The notes below the pieces were generated by a model. The model was not told where the DNA came from. It did not search any database and saw only the letters and a list, made by a program, of their open reading frames with translations. Below are positions 33,734 through 42,130 of a stretch of DNA of 64,000 nt, piece after piece (position 1 is the stretch's first letter; each line of letters starts with the position of its first letter). The translations under genes were made by a program, and so were the position numbers. Source of the stretch: Rhodococcoides kyotonense (GTDB lineage Bacteria > Actinomycetota > Actinomycetes > Mycobacteriales > Mycobacteriaceae); NCBI RefSeq assembly GCF_900188125.1, contig NZ_FZOW01000015.1, positions 62,001-126,000 on the forward strand, given 5' to 3'.

Positions 33734-35104
33734 ATGACCACAGACGACATCAGCTCTTCCGTTGATCACAAGAAGTGCCCGATCGACTTCGACCGACACG
33801 CTCCTGGATATCGAAAGGAGTTCGTCGCGATCACCGACGACCTCCATTCCCGGTGCCCGGTCGCGTGGACCGAAGCCTACGACGGGCACTGGGTAGCCAG
33901 CGACATGCCCGAGTTGTTCGAGATAGCACGCCGATCGGACGTTCTGTCCAACGACAACGACTACGAGGGACTGAGGAAGGGATACAAGGGAATCAACATC
34001 CCCGCTCCCGAGGGTCGCGAGTCACGCGGTGGCTTCCTCGAACTGGATCCACCCGAGCAGCAGGACTATCGCAAGGCGCTCAATCCCTATCTGTCTCCTG
34101 CTGCGGTGGCTCGATGGGTGCCCGTTATCGACGAGATCACTCGTGCGTGCATCGACGATCGGATCGAGTCGGGTTCGATCGATTTCATCGACGACCTCGC
34201 CAACATCGTTCCCGCAGTGGCGACAATGGGCCTGCTCGGAATGCCACTCGCGGATTACGAGCGCTACGTCGAGCCGGTGCATGCCTCGGTCTACACCCCG
34301 TACACCTCGCCCGAAATCGTTGGAGTCTTCGAACGTCTCAACGACGCGATGGACCATATGTCGAACCTCGTTCTGGCGATGAAGGACGACCCGAATCCCC
34401 GACCCGGGCTCGCACTCGCACTGCTGAACGCACGGGTCGTGGACGAACCCATCGGTCACAAAGCGATCATGGAAACGTTGGGACTACTGGTCGGCGGAGG
34501 CTTCGACACGACAACCGCACTCACCTCCCATGCATTGGAATGGTTGTCCGAGCACCCAAGTGAGCGAACTCGACTGCACGACAACCTCGAGACCATGATC
34601 GACTCGGCGACCGAGGAATTCCTGCGCTTCTACACTCCTGCTCCCGGTGACGGCCGAACCTTCGCGGAGGATGTCGAGATCAGCGGTGCCCACTTCAAGG
34701 AGGGCGACAGGTTGTGGTTGTCCTGGGCGATGGCCAACAGGAACGCGGAGATCTTCCCTAACCCCCATGAGGTCGATTTAGAGCGGAGCGGGAATCGGCA
34801 CGCCAGTTTCGGTCTCGGCCAGCACCGCTGCATCGGATCGAATGTAGCTCGAAATCTGTTCAAACGCATGCTTACTCAGGTGCTCGATCGTATGCCGGAC
34901 TATGTGTGTGACCCCTCGGGAAGCGTCCACTACCAAACCATCGGTGTAATCAACGGAATGCGCAATCTGCCGGCAACGTTCACTCCGGGAAAGCGGTTGG
35001 GTGCGGGGCTGAACGAGACGATCGGTCGTCTGCAGATCCTTGTGGACGAACAGCGTCTCGGAGAACCCGTAACCAAGCGCAGGTCTCGAGGCGAGGGAGA
35101 CTGA
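33734..35104 (+). CDS. cytochrome P450
   Basis: The 456-residue protein is complete: LELDPPEQQDYRK in the C-helix region, the I-helix motif GGGFDTTTA (Thr for proton delivery), EEFLRF as the ExxR, and the heme loop FGLGQHRCIGSNVAR with the thiolate Cys366. It is cytosolic, with no membrane anchor. It is flanked by a ferredoxin gene upstream and shares one base with a ferredoxin-reductase gene downstream (TGATG). The acidic, polar C-terminal extension after the usual end (about 35 residues, ending KRRSRGEGD) is longer than typical. The substrate is unknown; the alcohol and aldehyde dehydrogenases in the operon suggest oxidation of a methyl or methylene group. Confidence 0.95.
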   Translation: MTTDDISSSVDHKKCPIDFDRHAPGYRKEFVAITDDLHSRCPVAWTEAYDGHWVASDMPELFEIARRSDVLSNDNDYEGLRKGYKGINIPAPEGRESRGGFLELDPPEQQDYRKALNPYLSPAAVARWVPVIDEITRACIDDRIESGSIDFIDDLANIVPAVATMGLLGMPLADYERYVEPVHASVYTPYTSPEIVGVFERLNDAMDHMSNLVLAMKDDPNPRPGLALALLNARVVDEPIGHKAIMETLGLLVGGGFDTTTALTSHALEWLSEHPSERTRLHDNLETMIDSATEEFLRFYTPAPGDGRTFAEDVEISGAHFKEGDRLWLSWAMANRNAEIFPNPHEVDLERSGNRHASFGLGQHRCIGSNVARNLFKRMLTQVLDRMPDYVCDPSGSVHYQTIGVINGMRNLPATFTPGKRLGAGLNETIGRLQILVDEQRLGEPVTKRRSRGEGD

Positions 35105-36780
35105 TGACGTACGTCATCCTGCAGTCGTGCTGCAACGACGCTTCCTGTGTTGCGGTCTGTCCTGTCAACTGTATTCATCCGACCCCGGACGAGCCGGGGT
35201 TCATGAGTGCGGAAATGCTGCATATCGACCCCGATACGTGCATCGACTGCGGAGCCTGTGTCGACGAATGCCCGGTCGATGCGATCCGAGCCGAAGACGA
35301 TCTCACCGAAGATCAGGACGACTATCTGGACCTCAATGCCAAGTACTTCGAGCGTGCAAATGACGTGGACGCGAAGAGTCCTGAGCCGAGAACTTGGAGG
35401 AAGTCCGACTACTCCGGCCTCCGCGTCGCAATCGTAGGATCAGGTCCTGCAGCGTTCTATGCGGCCTTGGACCTGTACGGGATGAAAGCCGCAAAGATCC
35501 ACATGTTCGATCGGCTGCTGTCCCCGTACGGTTTGGCGCGCTTCGGGGTTGCACCGGATCATCAGTCAACCAAAGCCGTGATCGACATGTTTCGGTCACT
35601 CGGCAAGCGAGACAATTTCGAACTCAGCCTGGGTGTCGATGTGGGCAAACACGTATCCCACGACGAATTGCTCGCCCACCACGATGCCGTGATCTATGCG
35701 GTCGGCGCATCGTCGGACCGTCGATTGAACATCGAGGGCGAAGACCTCCCAGGAAGCCACGCTGCAACCGAATTCGTCGCTTGGTACAACGGCCACCCTG
35801 ACTACGCTGATCGACAGTTCGATTTGACCGGCAAGCACGCAGTGGTGATCGGCAACGGCAACGTCGCTCTCGACGTCGCCCGCGTTCTACTGTCGGATCA
35901 CAGTCGGCTCGCCAAGACCGACATCGCGCGCCACGCCCTGGAATCGCTGCGTAAGAGCAACATTCGTCAAGTCACGTTGATCGGTCGGCGAGGCGTCGCA
36001 CAAGCGGCTTACACCAACCCGGAGATGCTCGCGTTGTTGTCCATGGACGACATCGAGGTCATCGTCGAGTCCGAGGAAGTTGCCACGGACGAGGTCACCC
36101 GAACGGTACTTGAGCATCCCGAAACGGACTCGAGCGTCCACGCCAAGGTTCGGTATGCGCAAGCGGCCGCATCGCGTCCGCGCGGAAGCGGATCCAAGCG
36201 ACTCGTCCTGCGGTACAGGGCATCGCCGGTAGCGATCGAGGGATCCTCTCGAGTGGAAGCGGTGAAGCTGGTCCGCAACCGACTGGAAATCGGAGAAGAC
36301 GGAACTGTTGTCGCGGTGGCAACTGACCACAGCGAAAGAATCGAAGCGGAAATCGTCTTCAGGTCGATCGGATATCGAGGGCTTCCGGTCGATGCTCTAC
36401 CGTTCGACAGTCGCAAGGGAACAGTCCCCAACGTCGACGGCCGCGTAATCGACCCCGACGGCGGCCTCCCGATGGCGGGTGTCTACGTCACCGGCTGGAT
36501 AAAGCGAGGACCGACCGGAGTGATCGGCACCAACAAGAAGTGCGCAACCGAAACCGTGGATGCACTACTTAACGACTACTCCGATGGTGTTCTGACTGCC
36601 TCACCGCATCGACCTGCCGACATTCTGGCCCTTGTGCGCGAACGCAACCCGGAAGCATTGAGGTTCGATGATTGGTCTCTCATCGACCGCGCCGAACGCG
36701 ACGCAGGGAAGGCCGAAAATCGTCCTCGAGTCAAATTCGTCGACGTCGCTTCCATGATGAACGTCGTCCGATCGAGATGA
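35104..36780 (+). CDS. FprB-like ferredoxin/ferredoxin-NADP reductase fusion
   Basis: The 558-residue protein has a 7Fe/8Fe-type ferredoxin domain at 1-60 (Cys15, Cys19, Cys23 and Cys46, Cys49, Cys52, Cys56), then an adrenodoxin-reductase domain with VAIVGSGPAAFYAALDL, LSPYGLARFGVAPDH, VVIGNGNVALDVAR and the late YVTGWIKRGPTGVIGTN. This is the layout of mycobacterial FprB. It would take NADPH electrons to the 3Fe-4S ferredoxin or directly to the P450. It overlaps the P450 gene by one base. Confidence 0.93.
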   Translation: MTYVILQSCCNDASCVAVCPVNCIHPTPDEPGFMSAEMLHIDPDTCIDCGACVDECPVDAIRAEDDLTEDQDDYLDLNAKYFERANDVDAKSPEPRTWRKSDYSGLRVAIVGSGPAAFYAALDLYGMKAAKIHMFDRLLSPYGLARFGVAPDHQSTKAVIDMFRSLGKRDNFELSLGVDVGKHVSHDELLAHHDAVIYAVGASSDRRLNIEGEDLPGSHAATEFVAWYNGHPDYADRQFDLTGKHAVVIGNGNVALDVARVLLSDHSRLAKTDIARHALESLRKSNIRQVTLIGRRGVAQAAYTNPEMLALLSMDDIEVIVESEEVATDEVTRTVLEHPETDSSVHAKVRYAQAAASRPRGSGSKRLVLRYRASPVAIEGSSRVEAVKLVRNRLEIGEDGTVVAVATDHSERIEAEIVFRSIGYRGLPVDALPFDSRKGTVPNVDGRVIDPDGGLPMAGVYVTGWIKRGPTGVIGTNKKCATETVDALLNDYSDGVLTASPHRPADILALVRERNPEALRFDDWSLIDRAERDAGKAENRPRVKFVDVASMMNVVRSR

Positions 36781-36810
36781 CTCATTCCCACATCGAGAGA
36801 GAGACCGACG

Positions 36811-38007
36811 ATGCAAACTCCCATCGTGATCGTAGGAGCAGGACTGGGCGGATCTCGCGTGGCCTCGGAGCTCAGGGACAATGGCTTCGAGGGACCCATC
36901 GTACTGATTGGTGAGGAAACGCATGCGCCGTACGACCGACCGCCGCTCTCCAAAGCACTGTTACTGGGAACTGTGGATCAAGTCGACCTCAATCCCACCG
37001 AGTTCTACGAGCAGAACAGAATCGAGTTACGCACCGGCACACGGGTGACAGCGGTCGATCCGGTGGCCAAGACCGTCACAGTGGAACCCGCCTACGGTGG
37101 ATCTTCTGAGGCCGTGGCGTACTCGTCGTTGGTACTTGCAACCGGACTTAAGCCTCGAATGCTGCCCTTTGCACTCGATCGCGTGGGTGTGCACGTCCTT
37201 CGTACTATCGACGACGCGCGATCACTGCGGGCCGCCAGTAAATCCGCTACCCACGCTGTCATCGTGGGTGCCGGGTTCATAGGGTGCGAAGTGGCCGCCA
37301 GCTTGCGAACCCGCGGACTGAGCGTGACAGTGGTGGAAGCGTCCCGAGCACCCCTGTCGGCGGCACTCGGCATACAGGTCGGCACAATGGTCGGTCGATT
37401 GCACGCGGCCGAGGGCGTGGACCTCCGCACCGGTGTCGGAATCACCGGAATCATCGGGGAGCAACGCGTCACCGGTGTGACGCTGTCCGACGGTGACGAA
37501 ATCCGCGCCGACATCGTCGTCCTCGGTATCGGGTCGACTCCGGTGGTCGACTTGGTTGCCGGGTCCGGTATCGAGATCGCAGATTCTGCGGTAGGAGGTG
37601 GGATTTCATGTGATGCCAACGGTCACGCCTCGGTCCCCGACGTCTACGCCGTGGGCGATGTAGCGAACTGGCGTGACAACGCGGGCTCGCCAGCGCGCGT
37701 CGAGCACTGGAACAACGTCGTAGCGCAAGCAACGACAGTTGCGGCAACAATTCTCGATATCGCACCGGACGACCGGCCTGCTGTGTCCTACTTCTGGAGC
37801 GACCAGTTCGACCTCAAACTTCAGGCGCTCGGCCATCCCGGCGTCGGAGACGACGTCCACGTAGTCTCCGACGAGGGTGGTAAATTCGTCGTACTCTACA
37901 GCCGAGAGGGAAAGTTGACGGCGGTTGTCGGCGTGGGCAAACCGGCCGCGGTCATGAAGATGCGATCACATGTTATCGCTCGAACCCCTATACACGACCT
38001 CGTGTGA
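36811..38007 (+). CDS. NAD(P)H:ferredoxin reductase, FAD-dependent (second copy)
   Basis: The 398-residue protein has IVIVGAGLGGSRVA at 5-18, PYDRPPLSKALLLG, LVLATGLKPR, VIVGAGFIGCEVAASL, VYAVGDVANW and YFWSDQFDLKLQALG, all typical of the putidaredoxin-reductase family. It follows the FprB-like gene by 30 bp in the same operon, so one P450 and one ferredoxin have two possible reductases. It is a homologue of the reductase at 3194-4402, with a canonical GAGLGG where that one has GASIAG. Confidence 0.93.
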   Translation: MQTPIVIVGAGLGGSRVASELRDNGFEGPIVLIGEETHAPYDRPPLSKALLLGTVDQVDLNPTEFYEQNRIELRTGTRVTAVDPVAKTVTVEPAYGGSSEAVAYSSLVLATGLKPRMLPFALDRVGVHVLRTIDDARSLRAASKSATHAVIVGAGFIGCEVAASLRTRGLSVTVVEASRAPLSAALGIQVGTMVGRLHAAEGVDLRTGVGITGIIGEQRVTGVTLSDGDEIRADIVVLGIGSTPVVDLVAGSGIEIADSAVGGGISCDANGHASVPDVYAVGDVANWRDNAGSPARVEHWNNVVAQATTVAATILDIAPDDRPAVSYFWSDQFDLKLQALGHPGVGDDVHVVSDEGGKFVVLYSREGKLTAVVGVGKPAAVMKMRSHVIARTPIHDLV

Positions 38008-38029
38008 CGTAGGTGCGTTGGCGGCGGTC

Positions 38030-38440
38030 TCAGTCGGCCGCCACCGTCACCGTGACGTCGATGTTCCCTCTGACTGCGTTCGAGTACGGGCACAACCGAT
38101 GTGCCTCGTCAGCAATCTGCTGTGCGACATCGGCACTCAAATTGGGCACACTGACTTCGATCTCGACAGCAAGCCCGAAGGTGCCGTCGTCGAGCTGCCC
38201 CAACGACACACGGCAGCCCACCGCCGAGTCGCCGATGTCCACTTTGCGGCGACCTCCTGCCAACCGAAGCGCAGAATGGAAGCACGCGGCATATCCGACG
38301 GCAAAGAGCTGCTCGGGATTGGTTCCTGTTCCACTTCCTGGCATCGACATTTCAACATCCAACGCACCGTCCGACGTGCGACCGTGGCCGCGTCGACCGT
38401 CACCGGTGGACAGAGCTTCTGCGGTGTACATCATCTTCAT
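38030..38440 (-). CDS. ohr: organic hydroperoxide resistance protein (Ohr)
   Basis: This 136-residue OsmC/Ohr-fold protein has the two redox Cys, Cys53 (GYAACFHSAL) and Cys117 (HRLCPYSNAV), and the NPEQLF segment typical of Ohr. It reduces organic and fatty-acid hydroperoxides with lipoyl-thiol donors. It starts 11 bp after the LLM flavoprotein gene and is the last gene of the minus-strand set, so it may protect against peroxides made by the flavin enzymes or by autoxidised terpenes (inference). Confidence 0.92.
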   Translation of the reverse strand: MKMMYTAEALSTGDGRRGHGRTSDGALDVEMSMPGSGTGTNPEQLFAVGYAACFHSALRLAGGRRKVDIGDSAVGCRVSLGQLDDGTFGLAVEIEVSVPNLSADVAQQIADEAHRLCPYSNAVRGNIDVTVTVAAD

Positions 38441-38451
38441 CGGTATACCTT

Positions 38452-39411
38452 TCAGTTCGTGGCGGCTCGTTTGCCGTACGTGGTATTTCCCCGAGTGAGA
38501 ACCGATGCGACCTCACGGCCGAATACATCGATGGTTTCGAGGTTCGCGAGGTCATGCAGGCGGACGATGCACAATTCGATTCCACGATCGAATTCCGCAG
38601 CGAACTTCTGCACAAGTTCTGCGGGAGTGCCGATCATTGCGGGTCCCCAGCCGGATTCAGGCAATCGGCGATGTGTTCTTTCGACGACCTTCGCTCGCTG
38701 CGCTTCGTCGGTGATCATACCCACCGCGTATTGCGCAGACACGCGGGCATTCCCCGCACGCCGTGCAAGATCTTCCAGTCGAGTACGTGCGGCTCCAGGG
38801 CAATTCCACCAATCAGCCAACTCGGCTACGATCGGCATGGTCAACTGCCGGCCTGCTCCACCGATGTGAATCGGAATCGAGCCGTTGACAGGCCTTGGCA
38901 GCCCGAATGCACCGGACAGTCGAAAGTGCTTGCCCTCGTAATCGAAGGGTTCGCCTGAAAACATCGCTCGGACAATCTCGATCGTCTCGGCCAGTTGTTC
39001 CGAACGACAACGGGGAGAGTCGTATTCGATACCGAACATGTCGAATTCGGATTCGATCGATCCCCAACCCAAGCCGAGCTCGAACCGACCTCCCGCGATC
39101 CTATCGACCGTGGCCGCCATCTTGGCCAGGACAGCAGGATGCCGAAATGGGTTGCATCCGACGAGATGACCCAGCCGAATTCTTCCGGTGGCCACTGCGA
39201 TGGCAGAGATCAATGTCCAACTCTCCAACGCATCAGCCCGATTCGCTGCAGGGGCGAACAGATGATCCATCAGCCAGAACGACTGAAAACCGGAGTGTTC
39301 CGCACGAACAGCCGCGTCGATCACTGCTTGGAAGTCGAGCCCTACCTGCGGTACGAATATCCCGAAGCCGCCGCCGAAAGTCGGAAACCGAGCCGATTCT
39401 TCGAAGCTCAT
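38452..39411 (-). CDS. LLM-class flavin-dependent oxidoreductase (luciferase-like)
   Basis: The 319-residue TIM-barrel protein has GIFVPQVGLDFQAVIDAAV, FWLMDHLF, RIRLGHLVGCNPFRHPAVLAKMAATVD and RFELGLGWG, the standard bacterial-luciferase-type sequence. Members use FMNH2 (monooxygenases, including Baeyer-Villiger types) or F420. PIHIGGAGRQLT near the middle is the phosphate-binding loop and fits either. It lies between the TetR and Ohr genes. It may oxidise a ketone intermediate, but the cofactor cannot be settled by eye. Confidence 0.88.
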   Translation of the reverse strand: MSFEESARFPTFGGGFGIFVPQVGLDFQAVIDAAVRAEHSGFQSFWLMDHLFAPAANRADALESWTLISAIAVATGRIRLGHLVGCNPFRHPAVLAKMAATVDRIAGGRFELGLGWGSIESEFDMFGIEYDSPRCRSEQLAETIEIVRAMFSGEPFDYEGKHFRLSGAFGLPRPVNGSIPIHIGGAGRQLTMPIVAELADWWNCPGAARTRLEDLARRAGNARVSAQYAVGMITDEAQRAKVVERTHRRLPESGWGPAMIGTPAELVQKFAAEFDRGIELCIVRLHDLANLETIDVFGREVASVLTRGNTTYGKRAATN

Positions 39412-39484
39412 ACTATCCGACAGTAGTTCGAAACTCGGCCTATGACAATGGCTTCATTCCTTTGAATTCTGATTCACGAAGGGA

Positions 39485-40075
39485 TCAGACGTGAACGAAC
39501 AGTGCCCGATGCAATATCGCTCGTCCAATCCGAACTGATTCGGCCGCGTCACCTTCGACTCTTTCCGCCAATGGGCGCGCCATGTGCAGCGCGATCATCA
39601 GATCCTCGGCCCCTACCCCGTCGACGACGAGACCGGCCGAACGCCCCGCGGCAAGCAACGATTCGAACGCTGCCGCAGTCCGACGCGACAGCGCGGTGAA
39701 CCATTCGATGTCGGCGCCGGAGAGCACATGAACGAAACTTCGTTCGTCGATGATCATGTCGAGCACGTCCTCGAAGAGCTTGATGATTCCGTCGGGACGT
39801 CCCGCCAGGTCACTTGCCAGTTGCTCGATTCGCGCAACGTTGTCCTCGAACACCATGGCCGCGAGTTCCTCACGTGTCGTGAAGTTGCGGTACAGCGTCG
39901 TCCGACTAACTTCGGCGATGCGCGCGACCTCCTCCAACGCGACGTCGGGCCCCTTCGCGGCGAAGGCTTGGCGGGCGGCGGAGAGCAGTCGTTCTCGATT
40001 GCGCACAGCATCGGTGCGCTTGGACCTGTTGGAATCGACCGACGGCATGTCAGGAACATTACCGGTTGCGTCCAT
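39485..40075 (-). CDS. TetR/AcrR family regulator
   Basis: The 196-residue protein has an N-terminal helix-turn-helix at about 27-75 (LLSAARQAFAAKGPDVALEE, then VARIAEVSRTTLYRNFTTREELAAMVF) and a helical ligand domain with no recognised signature. It lies between the KstD-like and LLM genes and probably represses this set. The start could also be ATG 40048. A TTCAAT-GT-ATTGAA site upstream of the aldehyde dehydrogenase gene (43678-43691) is one possible operator. Confidence 0.88.
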   Translation of the reverse strand: MDATGNVPDMPSVDSNRSKRTDAVRNRERLLSAARQAFAAKGPDVALEEVARIAEVSRTTLYRNFTTREELAAMVFEDNVARIEQLASDLAGRPDGIIKLFEDVLDMIIDERSFVHVLSGADIEWFTALSRRTAAAFESLLAAGRSAGLVVDGVGAEDLMIALHMARPLAERVEGDAAESVRIGRAILHRALFVHV

Positions 40076-40320
40076 CGAGTCCGGTACCGACTATCCGTAC
40101 ATCGACGTTCATTTCGGCGAGCGGCTGTCGTACCCAGCATTCTGCATCAGTCCTGATCAGGAAACTCGACGCTGATCAGCCGTAAGTCTGCCGAGTACGC
40201 GAGCGGCGAAGGCATCGCAACAGCCTCGGATGGGCGGACACAGTCGACCACCAGGTGGCCATACCTTGAATGTCCACCTCAACACGACACATCGCCGGGG
40301 CGCACGGACGCGAGTCGCCC

Positions 40321-42003
40321 TCAGACTATTTTTAGTTCGTCCGCACGACCCGCTTCCATGGCACTGGCAGCATGTCGAGCCGCAACGTACCCGAATGCCA
40401 TGGTGTACGAGATACTCGCTCCTGCACCGAAATACGTTCTCCCCAGGACTGTTGCAGTGATATTTCCGGTCGCGTACAACCCGGCAATCGGCGATCCATT
40501 CTCTCCGATCACGCGTGAGAACTCATCGGCAACCAAGCCGCCACCTGTCCCTGCATCGGAAGGAAAGATTTGAACCGCATAGAACGGGCCCCTCGCCACC
40601 GGTCCCAGCGCCGGGTTCGGCTTGTGGGCCGGATCGCCCAGCGCTCGGTTGTACGCCGACACACCACGTCCGAACTCGGGATCGAGCCCATTCTCGGCAT
40701 GCGCGTTGAAAGTCGAAATGGTGTCGACCAAATTGTCCCCATCCACGTCGATGAGTTTGGCCAGATCTTCGATGGTTTCCGCCTTCTTCACCCACCCGTT
40801 CGTGAACCATTCCTTCGGCATGTGTCCCGGGAGGCCTATCCCCGCAGCGTAGCGACGGCGGTATGCATCATCGGTGATTGCCCAACACGGCGCGGCGTCG
40901 TGGTCGTACATTGCGACGGCCACATCACCCATCGCTGAGGATTCGTTGACAAAACGCTTCCCCTCTCGATTGACCAGAATCCCACCTGGCCGTTGACGCG
41001 ACTGACCCATCGTCGAGGCTCCGAGTTCGGCAATGGTGGACGGAAGCCACCAGGCGTTGTCCATGAGGTCGATGCCTGCACCCGCTGCAATACCCATTTC
41101 GAGAACCTCGCCAGTGTCTCCGGGATTGGCAATGGACAAGCTGCCGTCGTTGACGCCGCCGCTGTACTTACGGCGCATGTCGGCGTTGTGCGCAAACCCA
41201 CCGGCTGCCAGGAGAACACCCTCACGGCCCTGGACCGAGATCGACTTTCCTTCATGGACAATTCGAGCGCCGACCACCCGTCCGCCGTCGAGAATCAACT
41301 GCTCGACCGGTGACTCGGTCCAGACCTCGATGCCATCATCAAGGGCCATGCGTAATAGCTGCCCGATGATTGCGGCACCGTTGGTCAACATCTTTCTTCC
41401 TCGTATCTTCGAGACGACTGTACGAAGAAAGACACGTGCGGCAACGAGAAACGCAGCGACCGACCGATTGAAGTACTGAATGGAACGGAGCTCGTTCGTC
41501 TTGACGACCAAACCGATGTGCTGCGCCATGCCCGGCATGATTCTGTCGCGCCAGTCCTTGCCCAGTAAGTCGGCGTTCCACGGCTGGGACTCGATCGAAC
41601 GTCCACGATCGACTCCACCCGGCAATTCGGAGTAGTAGTCGCTGTATCCGTCTGCACGGACGAACTCGACACCACGTCTTCGCATCAGGCCGACCAAGTC
41701 GTTGCCCGCGGTGACGTACGCGCGCCGCCGGGCCAACGGATTGGTCCGATCGGGATCACCGAGTGTGGATTGCATGTACAGGAGCGAATCGTCCATCGAG
41801 TCCGCGACGCCTTCCTCCTGCATCAACACGTTGTTCGGCACCCACATCACCCCACCGGACATAGCCGTAGAGCCACCGACGAGTGCTTGCTTTTCCACAA
41901 CCAGGGGTTGGAGGCCGGCCTCCTTGGCTGCTATTGCGGCCGACAGTCCGCCGCCGCCGCTTCCGACGATCAGAAAGTCGACGCTGTGGTCCCACTCGGT
42001 CAT
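40321..42003 (-). CDS. FAD-binding dehydrogenase, 3-oxosteroid 1-dehydrogenase (KstD)-like
   Basis: The 560-residue flavoprotein has VGSGGGGLSAAIAAKEAG at 13-30, LVGGSTAMSGG (FAD pyrophosphate region), VLLAAGGFAHN and the C-terminal YATGNITATVLGRTYFGAGASI, as in the fumarate reductase/KstD family. KstD-type enzymes introduce a C=C bond next to a ring ketone. It starts at ATG 42003 with GGAG upstream and follows the aldehyde dehydrogenase gene. The substrate may be a steroid or a smaller cyclic ketone; the family alone does not decide. Confidence 0.9.
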   Translation of the reverse strand: MTEWDHSVDFLIVGSGGGGLSAAIAAKEAGLQPLVVEKQALVGGSTAMSGGVMWVPNNVLMQEEGVADSMDDSLLYMQSTLGDPDRTNPLARRRAYVTAGNDLVGLMRRRGVEFVRADGYSDYYSELPGGVDRGRSIESQPWNADLLGKDWRDRIMPGMAQHIGLVVKTNELRSIQYFNRSVAAFLVAARVFLRTVVSKIRGRKMLTNGAAIIGQLLRMALDDGIEVWTESPVEQLILDGGRVVGARIVHEGKSISVQGREGVLLAAGGFAHNADMRRKYSGGVNDGSLSIANPGDTGEVLEMGIAAGAGIDLMDNAWWLPSTIAELGASTMGQSRQRPGGILVNREGKRFVNESSAMGDVAVAMYDHDAAPCWAITDDAYRRRYAAGIGLPGHMPKEWFTNGWVKKAETIEDLAKLIDVDGDNLVDTISTFNAHAENGLDPEFGRGVSAYNRALGDPAHKPNPALGPVARGPFYAVQIFPSDAGTGGGLVADEFSRVIGENGSPIAGLYATGNITATVLGRTYFGAGASISYTMAFGYVAARHAASAMEAGRADELKIV

Positions 42004-42130
42004 TTCTGCTCCTGATTGTGCACGGGTGCCGGCCCGATGCCGTTGTAGTTGGAAAGTGAAACCGGCTCCTCTGCGGGTGTCGACACCGCCGAGGAGCCAG
42101 TGGTCCTGGTGGCCCTAGTGGTTCGAAATG

